DNA from: an uncultured Prevotellaceae bacterium
GTDB lineage: Bacteria > Bacteroidota > Bacteroidia > Bacteroidales > Bacteroidaceae
DNA: 34,257 nucleotides
Assembly (NCBI GenBank): GCA_902776545.1
Contig: CACYQO010000073.1
Span: 1 to 34,257, forward strand
Reading direction: 5' to 3'
A program made the translations under genes and the position numbers. Shown here one piece after another: positions 22,433 through 30,078 of this stretch (positions within the stretch are counted from its first letter, which is position 1; each line of letters starts with the position of its first letter). The notes beneath the pieces were generated by a model. That model had not been told where the DNA came from. It searched no databases and saw only the letters and a list, made by a program, of their open reading frames with translations.

Positions 22433-24463
22433 ATGAAAAGAATGATGATTGGTGTCCTGATGGCACTCATGACCTTGGCGGCGACGGCACAGCAGCGCCG
22501 TCCTATTGACAACGAACATCCTTTGTGGCTGATTCACGTTGACGTATGGTTTGCTGCAGATCCGCAGAAAATTATCGACCTGATACCAGAGGATGTCAGG
22601 CCTTATGTGTGTATGAACCTTTCTATGTCGTGTGCGTATGATAAGGAGAAGAATATCTATACAAGACCTCGCTCGGCCGTGCGAACCTATAAGTCGTGGG
22701 GCTCTGTGTGCCAGAAGAACGGCGTGTGGTTTACCTGTCAGCCGGCCAGTGGCGGTCATACGCATATACAGGACGGCGACCTGGAGACGTTTGAATATTT
22801 CTTCAAGCGCTATCCTAATTTCTTAGGCTGGAACTATGCCGAGCAGTTCTGGGGCTTCGACGAGCCTGGCGACAAGAGCTCATCGAAACAGTCATCACGC
22901 TGGGCCTTGTTTGCCAATCTGGTAGAGATGTCCCACAAGTATGGTGGTTTCCTGACGGTGAGCTTCTGTGGCAACATCTGGAGTCATCCGCTGAACCCCA
23001 TAGGTGAGATGAAGCGCGAGCCGAAGCTGCTCGAAGCTTGTAAGAAGTATCCCGAAAGCATCCTCTGGCTATATAAGTACACCACGTCGAGCTGTTTCTA
23101 CAACAACGAGAGTGTGACCATTGCTCCGTTCATCTCCGGGTTGGCCAAGAACTATGGCGTGCGCTACGACTACTGCGGATGGGAGGGTGCCATGAGCGAC
23201 CTGAAGGGCAGTGGCAAGTGCAAGTATCCTGGTGCTGCCGGCATCGGTACGGTGATGGAACAGACGGGCATCAACGGCGGTGCCGTCTGGGACGGTCCTG
23301 AACTGACGTGGACGAACGGCGGTGAGGGCTTCACAGAGACCAACGCGAAGATCGTTGATGGCTATAGCCGTCGCAACTGGGCACCGGCTCCCCATTTCAA
23401 GGCCATTTGGACGGATATGTTCCGTAAGGTCATCGATGGCACCCTGCGCGTTCCCACACGAAAGGAGGTCGTCGACCGCACGAAGGTCGTAGTGGTCAAC
23501 GACGTGAATACAGGCAGTGACGAAGACAAGTATGCCGCCTGGGGCAATCTCTACGACAAGCTTTACAAGCAGGACGATCCGATGAACAAGGGTAATGGCC
23601 AGTGGATGGAAAACTACTGCTATTTCAAGAAGACGGGCCGCTATGCCACCATTCCCGTTACGCTCGAACTCTACGATGACCTGGCAAAGAGCATTCCCGT
23701 GCAGGTGCAGAAGTCGAAGCGCACTCAGCAGTGGAGTAACCTCCAGAAGAAGGTCGACGAGTTCAACGAGCAGTATCCCGAGATATCGACGGGCGACCTC
23801 TTTGTGGCCCGCATGGGGAACCAGCTGGTAACCTACACCCCGTATTCCTACCTGAACAAGAAGACAACAGCCGAGGGGCGCATCCCCCTGGCGTATAACA
23901 CCTGCGACTCGCTCATCCTGAACTACGGCAAGCTGTCGAGCGGTGTCGTCCGTGAATACAACGACCATATCGACTTCTATCTGAATAATTTCCGTACGGA
24001 TACTACGACGACGGTCATAGACGTCATCACCATCAAGGGTGTTTCGTCTGCTCCAAGCTACACATTGACGCTGCGTGAGTCGGCAACGGCCGAACCTACG
24101 GAGGCGTGGGATGCCGAGAATGGTGTCTATACGCTGAGCGTTGACCATCTGGGGCCTGTCGATGTCACGATCCAGTGTGCCGGCACTAACAGCCGACCTG
24201 CTGCCGGTGTGGCTCAGCCGTTGGCGATTCCCCAACAGCCTGCCGAGAGCCATCTGCCCATCGTCATAGAGGCTGAAAATATGGACTACAAGAGTGTCTC
24301 CGGCATCTGCTTTACCACCAACGGCAAGGTGCCCGATGACGTGAATGAGTTTGCTGCCTTGGGCTATGTCTCGTTCAGTACCAGCCCGGTAAGATGGAGG
24401 CCATCGTCAATGGCGAAACGCAGTCCATCGACATCGAGGAAGCCGGCAAGAACAACTGGCTGA
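22433..24463 (+). CDS. GH98 family glycosidase, catalytic domain plus part of CBM (frame broken; candidate endo-xylanase)
   Basis: The N-terminus carries signal peptide MKRMMIGVLMALMTLAATAQ and a GH98 catalytic domain: LWLIHVDVWFAADPQKIIDL, IPEDVRPYVCMNLSMSC, NYAEQFWGFDEPG (Glu137, candidate acid), RYDYCGWEG (Asp246, Glu251) and VWDGPELTW (Glu290). GH98 includes blood-group endo-galactosidases and, in Bacteroides ovatus, an endo-xylanase acting on heavily decorated arabinoxylan; the GH115 neighbour favours the latter. A C-terminal GH98 beta domain follows, then the start of a CBM6/35-like module (VIEAENMDYKSVSGICFTT). At about 24381 the frame is lost and the ORF ends in unrelated residues; the module continues in another frame from 24394. 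The CBM is shorter than usual, so the lesion may be a deletion rather than one base. Confidence 0.85.
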   Translation: MKRMMIGVLMALMTLAATAQQRRPIDNEHPLWLIHVDVWFAADPQKIIDLIPEDVRPYVCMNLSMSCAYDKEKNIYTRPRSAVRTYKSWGSVCQKNGVWFTCQPASGGHTHIQDGDLETFEYFFKRYPNFLGWNYAEQFWGFDEPGDKSSSKQSSRWALFANLVEMSHKYGGFLTVSFCGNIWSHPLNPIGEMKREPKLLEACKKYPESILWLYKYTTSSCFYNNESVTIAPFISGLAKNYGVRYDYCGWEGAMSDLKGSGKCKYPGAAGIGTVMEQTGINGGAVWDGPELTWTNGGEGFTETNAKIVDGYSRRNWAPAPHFKAIWTDMFRKVIDGTLRVPTRKEVVDRTKVVVVNDVNTGSDEDKYAAWGNLYDKLYKQDDPMNKGNGQWMENYCYFKKTGRYATIPVTLELYDDLAKSIPVQVQKSKRTQQWSNLQKKVDEFNEQYPEISTGDLFVARMGNQLVTYTPYSYLNKKTTAEGRIPLAYNTCDSLILNYGKLSSGVVREYNDHIDFYLNNFRTDTTTTVIDVITIKGVSSAPSYTLTLRESATAEPTEAWDAENGVYTLSVDHLGPVDVTIQCAGTNSRPAAGVAQPLAIPQQPAESHLPIVIEAENMDYKSVSGICFTTNGKVPDDVNEFAALGYVSFSTSPVRWRPSSMAKRSPSTSRKPARTTG

Positions 24464-25506
24464 AGTCTACCTTCACGGTTCATCTGAACGAGGGCACCAA
24501 CGACCTCCGCCTGAACAATACTGACGGCATCGGGATGCTCGTCGACCAGATTATCTACACGCCTGCCGAAGTGGAGGCCGAAAAGTTCCTGGTCAGCGTC
24601 CGTGAGGCCGAGCATGGCAGCGTTGTCTCTGACGTTGAGGAGGCTGCAGAGGGTGAGACCGTCACGCTGACTGTCAATCCGGATGAGGGCTATGTGCTGA
24701 CAGAACTGCGCGTGATAAACTCTGTCTACTTCACGATGGAGAAGACCATCGCCTTCGATCCCGAGGCCAATGTGGTGACCTTTGTGATGACTGATGACAA
24801 TGCGGTCATCCAGCCTGTCTTTGAAAAGAAGTCGGTCATCGACGAGGAGAAGGAGACCGTCTATAAACTCGATTTCACGAATGTGGCCGAAGGGGCTATG
24901 CCGAAAGGCTGGCTCTGTGTGCAGGAGAATGACGACGTCCATCAGTATCCCAACACCTATTCGCAGGGAGCCCGTACCTTTGTCGGATTCCAGGGCTATC
25001 ATGGCAGTGCGCTCTATTGGCGTAACGGAAAGGCAGAGACCGGCAGTCAGACCAACAGTCCGCTGACGCTGGAGCCAGGCAGTTACAAACTCGTGTATGC
25101 AACGGCCGCCTGGAAAGAGGAGCCTCAGTATAAGGTGGAGTTGCTCGATGCAGCAGGCGTTGCAGTTGTGGTTTCACAAGTCCAGCAGGCTGCTCCTAAC
25201 GTGAAAGGTGAGCGGGGTGATGTGAGTTCTGCCGAACGTCATGAGCTGCCGTTTACTGTTACGGAGAAGGGTAACTTCGTCATCCGCTTCACCGACGAGT
25301 CCACCTTTGGCGGTTTCCATGAGTTCTTGCTGTTGGAGTGCAAGATTATCACGGATACTGCAAGTGGCATCCATCAGATGAGAGCTGGCGGAGTCCAGAG
25401 CACAGGTCTCTATGACTTGCAGGGCCGCAAAGTACAGTCGCCTCGCAAGGGCCAGATCCTCATCCTCCGTAGTACCGACGGCAAGACAAAGAAGATGATA
25501 TTCTGA
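24394..25506 (+). CDS. C-terminal part of the GH98 protein: CBM remainder, InlB-like repeat, beta-sandwich and sorting-type tail
   Basis: This continues the GH98 protein after the frame break. Residues 1-55 complete the CBM6/35-like module (MEAIVNGETQSIDI, NDLRLNNTDGIGMLVDQIIY). About 65-145 resemble a bacterial/InlB B-type repeat (VREAEHGSVVSDVEE, TLTVNPDEGYVLTELRV). About 155-335 form a second beta-sandwich (KLDFTNVAEGAMPKGW, SALYWRNGKAETGSQTNSPL) that could be another carbohydrate-binding module. The end (LYDLQGRKVQSPRKGQILIL) is a variant of the C-terminal tail seen on the 18851 and 25527 proteins. The ATG at 24394 is internal and has no signal peptide, so this is not an independent gene. 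Joined, the enzyme would be about 1020 aa. Confidence 0.82.
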   Translation: MEAIVNGETQSIDIEEAGKNNWLKSTFTVHLNEGTNDLRLNNTDGIGMLVDQIIYTPAEVEAEKFLVSVREAEHGSVVSDVEEAAEGETVTLTVNPDEGYVLTELRVINSVYFTMEKTIAFDPEANVVTFVMTDDNAVIQPVFEKKSVIDEEKETVYKLDFTNVAEGAMPKGWLCVQENDDVHQYPNTYSQGARTFVGFQGYHGSALYWRNGKAETGSQTNSPLTLEPGSYKLVYATAAWKEEPQYKVELLDAAGVAVVVSQVQQAAPNVKGERGDVSSAERHELPFTVTEKGNFVIRFTDESTFGGFHEFLLLECKIITDTASGIHQMRAGGVQSTGLYDLQGRKVQSPRKGQILILRSTDGKTKKMIF

Positions 25507-25526
25507 ACAAAGGCGTTCACACGGAC

Positions 25527-27386
25527 ATGAAACGGATAGTGACAGTTGCTCTGATGGCGTTGATGACATGGGCCGCAACCGCGCAGCCCCGGTTTGACCT
25601 GCCGCATGGTCTGTATGATGAGGCCAGCCTGACGGTCGGCATCATGCTACAGGGGGCGGACTCGGAGATCAGGTACACTACTGACGGTAGTGAACCCACG
25701 GCTCAGAGCGCATTGTACACCGAACCGTTGCTTCTGACCTCAACCACGCTGTTGAGAGCTGTCGAGGTGAAGAATGGCTCCGTGGTCTCTCCTGTCGCTA
25801 CGGCCACCTATATCTTTGTCAACTCCGTGCTGAATCAGCCGAACAATCCAGAAGGCTATCCTGCCAAATGGGGCAAGTACAGCCAGATAACGGGAACGGC
25901 TGTGGCCGACTATGAGATGGATCCGGAGATGACCGGCGACAGTGAGCTGCGGCCAAAGATCATCGAGGGCCTGTGGCAGTTGCCTATCCTCTCACTTGTT
26001 TCTGACAAGGATAACTTCTTCAGTCGTGTGAACGATGAGGAGAAGGGAGGCATCTACATCTACACAGGCCCTCCTGTGGGCGATGCGACGGGACACGGTT
26101 GGACGCGTCCTGCCAGCATAGAGCTCTTCGGCGGACCACAGCAGCACGACCTGACCATCGACTGCGGCATGAGGCTGCACGGCGGTCATGGTCGGCTGGC
26201 GGAGAAGAATCCCAAGCATTCTTTCCGGCTGGTGTTCAAGGATGAATACGGTCCCGACGAACTCAACTATCCGCTCTTCGGAGAGGATGAACCGCAGGTG
26301 TTCAAGCAGTTGGTGCTGCGCTGTCACTTCGGCAACTCGTGGCAGCACTGGATGGAGGGCAACCGTCAGGAAGCCCAGTACACCCGCGATGTCTGGGCAC
26401 GAAGGATGCAGCGCAAGATAGGGCGCACCAGTGTCAATGCTCTCTACGTACACCTATTTATAAATGGTATGTATTGGGGACTCTATAATATCGCCGAGCG
26501 TGTCGACGGACAATTTGGTAAGGATCATCTCGGTGGCAAGAAAAGTGACATCGATGTGATTAAGATCGAAGAGGACGGCGGCAATCATATCGAGGCTGCC
26601 GAGGGTACACTCGATGCCTGGGAAGAGATGCTCGAGACGGCGGCCGATGCTGCCGATGCACAGAGTTACGCCAAACTCGACACGCTGCTCGATATCGACC
26701 ATTTCATCGACTACATGCTCATCAATCAGTATGCTGGCAACACCGACTGGGACCATCACAACTGGTATGCCCTGCGCCGTCGGGGACAGGACAGTCAGGG
26801 GTTCCGGTTCCTCTGCTGGGATACAGAGATAATCTTCGAGAATGTTGACGAGAACCTTTCTGCCGGTTCTAAACATAAGGGAGCCCCCACCACCATCTTC
26901 CAAGGCCTGCTGAAGAACAACGATTTTGCCGCCCGTTATCGGACCCGTGCCAAAGAACTATTAGCCGAAGACGGTCTGCTGGGCGAGACATCGGTGGTGG
27001 AAGTGTGGGACAGTCTGTACAACACCATCTCTACAGCCATTTATGATGAGTCCGCCCGCTGGGGTGACTACCGCCGCGACGTACACCAATATGTATACGG
27101 TGCGGGCAAACTCTACACCGTAGACAAATACTATATGCGTGAGCGTAACCGTCTGCTCACAGAATATTTCCCATACAGGTCTAAGAAAGTGTTGACACAG
27201 ATTCTGGCATATGTACCTGAGCCTACCGCCATCGGCGCTACGCTAAAGGATAATGTTCAATATTCAATGTTCAATGTTCAATATTCAAAGGATAAGTGGT
27301 ACACCTTGCAAGGCGTAGAGGTAAAACAACCCACAAAAGGTATCTATATAAGAAATGGTAAGAAAGTCATTGTGAATTTTTATTGA
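25527..27386 (+). CDS. Secreted CotH-kinase family protein with FN3-like N-terminal domain and sorting-type tail
   Basis: This is a 619-aa secreted protein. Signal peptide MKRIVTVALMALMTWAATAQ is similar to that of the GH98 gene just upstream (20-bp gap). About 22-97 is a chitobiase C-terminal/FN3-like domain (SEIRYTTDGSEPTAQSALYT). About 150-560 matches the CotH kinase family (GMRLHGGHGRLAEKNPKHSF, LFINGMYWGLYNIAERVDG), with the acidic motifs NTDWDHHNWYAL (Asp407, Asp409) and FLCWDTEIIF (Asp432) that correspond to the active region in spore CotH. The C-terminus (WYTLQGVEVKQPTKGIYIRN) is a sorting-type tail, joined to the CotH domain by a heptamer-repeat linker. CotH proteins phosphorylate secreted proteins in spore formers. 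What this one does in a xylan operon is unknown; it could bind glycan or modify a secreted partner. Confidence 0.85.
   Translation: MKRIVTVALMALMTWAATAQPRFDLPHGLYDEASLTVGIMLQGADSEIRYTTDGSEPTAQSALYTEPLLLTSTTLLRAVEVKNGSVVSPVATATYIFVNSVLNQPNNPEGYPAKWGKYSQITGTAVADYEMDPEMTGDSELRPKIIEGLWQLPILSLVSDKDNFFSRVNDEEKGGIYIYTGPPVGDATGHGWTRPASIELFGGPQQHDLTIDCGMRLHGGHGRLAEKNPKHSFRLVFKDEYGPDELNYPLFGEDEPQVFKQLVLRCHFGNSWQHWMEGNRQEAQYTRDVWARRMQRKIGRTSVNALYVHLFINGMYWGLYNIAERVDGQFGKDHLGGKKSDIDVIKIEEDGGNHIEAAEGTLDAWEEMLETAADAADAQSYAKLDTLLDIDHFIDYMLINQYAGNTDWDHHNWYALRRRGQDSQGFRFLCWDTEIIFENVDENLSAGSKHKGAPTTIFQGLLKNNDFAARYRTRAKELLAEDGLLGETSVVEVWDSLYNTISTAIYDESARWGDYRRDVHQYVYGAGKLYTVDKYYMRERNRLLTEYFPYRSKKVLTQILAYVPEPTAIGATLKDNVQYSMFNVQYSKDKWYTLQGVEVKQPTKGIYIRNGKKVIVNFY
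27255..27289 (+). repeat. RTTCAAT heptamer repeat, 5 units, encoding the linker before the CotH-protein tail
   Basis: GTTCAAT-ATTCAAT-GTTCAAT-GTTCAAT-ATTCAAA is in frame and encodes NVQYSMFNVQYSK between the catalytic region and the conserved C-terminal tail. Confidence 0.88.
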
Positions 27387-27414
27387 TAATGTGCGGTATT
27401 TGAAGAAAAAGTGA

Positions 27415-27422
27415 TACCTTTG
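27415..27422 (+). promoter_or_regulatory. -7 promoter box of the Kelch/AraC regulator gene
   Basis: TACCTTTG fits TAnnTTTG and lies 18 bp before the ATG at 27441, implying a leader of about 12 nt. No clear -33 box is seen at the usual spacing. It also argues against the upstream GTG at 27411 as the start. Confidence 0.65.
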
Positions 27423-27440
27423 CAAACAAAAAACGAAACA

Positions 27441-29195
27441 ATGACTTTGAATAGACTCTTTCTTCTGCTCTGTGTGATAGCTGTTGGTGCGCCGGTATTG
27501 GCTGTGGAGGGAAATCAATGCCCAGTGGTACACATCGTGCCGGAACGCCTGCCTGATCTGAACACCCCACGTGAGGGCCACGCCGTATTTTGTGCCGGTG
27601 GCGAACTGATGGTGGCTGGTGGTCACACCAATGGTTTCGTGCCCACGGCGACGGCAGAATATCTGAGTGGCAGCGAATGGCATCAGTTGCCGATGACCTA
27701 TATCCACGACCACGGCACGGCATTGGTGTTACGTTCCGGGCGTGTGCTGTTGGCCGGAGGCAGCAAGGAAGAGATGGGAGTGGGGCAGACCTATGGGGTG
27801 GAGATGTACGATCCTGTAAACCACTCATTCACGGGCTTTGGCTGTCTGAATCAGAAGAGAACGCTGGCATCGGCTATGGAATTGGATAGTGGGCAGGTCG
27901 TCATAACCGGCAACTGGTATGACGGCGATGATATTGAAATGTTCGACGGTCAGAAATTCTTTACTTCTGTCAAACCAGTTAGCGTAGGGCGGGTTGTTCC
28001 CTACCTCTTTCGCATGTCGCAGGGTGATGTACTCATTTTGAGTGACCGTGATCCCCATGATCATCTTTCCGATACAATTGTCGTCGACCGCCTGCATGGC
28101 GAGCCGTTCACTGTGCCGTTGCTGCAGCAGTGGAAACCGCTGACATACAATGCTCCTACAACGGCTGATGCAGGTTTCATTGGAGATGAGGCGGAGGGAC
28201 GCTTTGCTTACCTCATGGCTGTGAGGAACTTTGAACGTACACGTGAAAAACCCGAACTGAAGGGTCAGCCTGCAGGGCAGATGGCCGTCGTGCTGGTGGA
28301 AGACACCGTCTTCACACAGCTTCCCACTGTCTGCCCTATACCCATGATGAGTCCGTTGGACGGTGCGGAACCTATCTTATATGACAGAGGTTATATCGTG
28401 GCCGACCGCCGTGCGAAGCTGGCCTATCTCTGTGGTGTTGACAAGGACAAGCGGTTCTACGTGGTCAGTATCGGATACACCGAGCGGCCAGCCCCTTTGA
28501 AACTCTACTATACCGATCCGCTTCCAGACTGTGGGTTCTACGTACCTGCGCTGACTCCTCAGGGGAATCTGGCCATCATTGGCGGCAGCTCGAAAAAAGA
28601 CTACGACTCTGACAACTTTACCCCTACCGCTTCGGCATGGCTTATTCCTTTAGGTCAGCAAGATGGCGTGACGTCGGCTGCCAACCATTGGCCGGCCAGT
28701 CTGCTATGGTGGCTTTTAGCCGTCGTTGCCGTGCTGTTGGTAAGTGTATCGGTGGTGGTATACAGACGGAGGAAGAAGGCTGTACTCCCTGCCCGACAAA
28801 CAGAGTGTATGGATAGTCGTGAAGAGCTGTCAGAGCCAGAATCCAGTCCCGTCAATAGTAGTGAAGACTTGCTGGAGCGTATCTGCCAACTCATGGACGA
28901 GCGTCAACTTTTCCGAAACAGCGAGTTGAAGGCCGCCGATGTGGCAGTAGAGCTGGGTACCAACAGCCGCTATGTTTCCGACTGTATCAGAGCGTGTCGT
29001 GGCATAACCTTTACGCAGTTCGTCAATGAGTATCGTGTCGGCTACGTTCAGCGGCTCCTGCGTCAGCATCCCGACTTGAAAGTTGTCGAGGTTTATGCCT
29101 CGGCGGGCTTTACCAGCGAGCGCTCCTTCTTCCGCATCTTCAAGGACGTTACCGGCATGACCACCAGCGAATGGCTCAACCGGAACGACAGATAA
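27441..29195 (+). CDS. Membrane-spanning one-component regulator: periplasmic Kelch-like propeller plus cytoplasmic AraC-type HTH
   Basis: This 584-aa protein starts at ATG 27441, because the GTG at 27411 lies in the promoter. A signal/anchor (about 1-22) precedes a Kelch-like beta-propeller (about 30-410; GHAVFCAGGELMVAGGHTNG, GTALVLRSGRVLLAGGSKEE, ALTPQGNLAIIGGSSKKD). One membrane helix follows (about 418-442, LLWWLLAVVAVLLVSVSVVV), then a basic stop-transfer segment (YRRRKK), an acidic linker and an AraC-type HTH (about 475-582; LGTNSRYVSDCIRACRGITF, EVYASAGFTSERSFFRIFKD). There is no kinase or receiver domain, so a periplasmic ligand would control DNA binding directly across the membrane. 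Its target is unknown; the CotH/GH operon just upstream or the lipoprotein genes downstream are candidates. Confidence 0.88.
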   Translation: MTLNRLFLLLCVIAVGAPVLAVEGNQCPVVHIVPERLPDLNTPREGHAVFCAGGELMVAGGHTNGFVPTATAEYLSGSEWHQLPMTYIHDHGTALVLRSGRVLLAGGSKEEMGVGQTYGVEMYDPVNHSFTGFGCLNQKRTLASAMELDSGQVVITGNWYDGDDIEMFDGQKFFTSVKPVSVGRVVPYLFRMSQGDVLILSDRDPHDHLSDTIVVDRLHGEPFTVPLLQQWKPLTYNAPTTADAGFIGDEAEGRFAYLMAVRNFERTREKPELKGQPAGQMAVVLVEDTVFTQLPTVCPIPMMSPLDGAEPILYDRGYIVADRRAKLAYLCGVDKDKRFYVVSIGYTERPAPLKLYYTDPLPDCGFYVPALTPQGNLAIIGGSSKKDYDSDNFTPTASAWLIPLGQQDGVTSAANHWPASLLWWLLAVVAVLLVSVSVVVYRRRKKAVLPARQTECMDSREELSEPESSPVNSSEDLLERICQLMDERQLFRNSELKAADVAVELGTNSRYVSDCIRACRGITFTQFVNEYRVGYVQRLLRQHPDLKVVEVYASAGFTSERSFFRIFKDVTGMTTSEWLNRNDR

Positions 29196-29276
29196 CATGA
29201 TACGCACACAACGACAAAACGATACTGTTTAAGCGCACAATGATGTAAAAATCGCCTTCTCGAAGCCCTTTATCAA

Positions 29277-29370
29277 GAAAATCGACTGCCAAAATCCGTT
29301 TTGGCAGTCGATTTTCCGTATTTGGCAGTCCCTTTTCGCAGAAATTGCCTATATTTGCGCCATGGTTTAG
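29277..29370 (+). repeat. Hairpin-plus-promoter element, copy 1
   Basis: A perfect 18-bp stem (29277-29294 with 29299-29316, loop TCCG) is followed by a third copy of its arm word TTTGGCAGTC (29321-29330) and a -7 box TATATTTG (29350-29357). Copy 2 at 29966-30059 is identical over 61 bp and about 93% identical over the element. The stem, which ends in four Ts and follows the Kelch/AraC gene, may act as a terminator. The TTTGGCAGTC words may be operator sites for the promoter of the 29442 gene. Confidence 0.82.
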
Positions 29371-29441
29371 ATGATTGACATGGTTCCTGTAAATGCATTT
29401 TATGAATTTTCAAATATTATTAATCCACAAAAATTAAAAAA

Positions 29442-29891
29442 ATGAAAAAGTATTTATCAATTTGGGCTTTTGCCCTGATGGCTGTTTTCAGCCTTGTAGC
29501 TGTATCGTGCGGAGATGATGACAAAGATGATGCAATCCAAGGGGACGCAACGATTGTCGGAACCTGGGAAGTTACATCAGTCGATTTCTCGTCTCCTTAT
29601 GGGGCGGGTGACGAAATCGGCGGATTTGAAATCGGCGACATTGAAGTAATAGACGGCCTGAAGGCTGGCGATCGCGTTACTTTCAATGCGAATGGCACAT
29701 ACCAAACCCGATACGAAACGGGGAGATGGAGTGTAAGTGGGAATGTCTTGACTATGATGTCAGATGACGTAGAATACGATGAAATCGTCATCACATACAT
29801 GAACATCAAGAGCATAACATCAACCTTACTGGATCTGGTCCTTGATTATGAAGGCTTCTTCCAGTATGAAGTGAAGTTCAAGAGGGTGTGA
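29442..29891 (+). CDS. Lipocalin-like lipoprotein
   Basis: This 149-aa lipoprotein (lipobox VAVSC, Cys23, followed by the acidic GDDDKDD) has the small lipocalin-like fold pattern common in Bacteroidota: IVGTWEVTSVDF at the start, VTFNANGTYQTRYETGRWSV in the middle, and a final strand YEVKFKRV. A GTW motif and eight-strand layout suit a small beta-barrel. The ligand is unknown. It is flanked on both sides by the 90-bp hairpin-promoter element, so it forms a separate transcription unit and could in principle be lost by recombination between the repeats. Confidence 0.8.
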   Translation: MKKYLSIWAFALMAVFSLVAVSCGDDDKDDAIQGDATIVGTWEVTSVDFSSPYGAGDEIGGFEIGDIEVIDGLKAGDRVTFNANGTYQTRYETGRWSVSGNVLTMMSDDVEYDEIVITYMNIKSITSTLLDLVLDYEGFFQYEVKFKRV

Positions 29892-29965
29892 TATATATAA
29901 ATAAGGTAAGGCCCATGAGTGCCAGATAGAACGCTGGTTCAAGGACTAAACTATAGGTTTTTACA

Positions 29966-30059
29966 TAAAATCGACTGCCAAAATCCGTTTTGGCAGTCGA
30001 TTTTCCGTATTTGGCAGTCCCTTTTCGGGGGAATTGCCTATATTTGCACCATAGTTTTT
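29966..30059 (+). repeat. Hairpin-plus-promoter element, copy 2
   Basis: A perfect 17-bp stem (29967-29983 with 29988-30004, loop TCCG), the third TTTGGCAGTC (30010-30019) and TATATTTG (30039-30046) repeat the layout of copy 1 at the same internal distances. The element ends 20 bp before the start of the BACON lipoprotein gene. Confidence 0.83.
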
Positions 30060-30078
30060 AATATAAGGATTATTTACA

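Noticed and set aside
27411-27440. GTG at 27411 as the start of the Kelch/AraC regulator
   Set aside because: It overlaps the promoter -7 box TACCTTTG; the ATG at 27441 begins a normal signal sequence.
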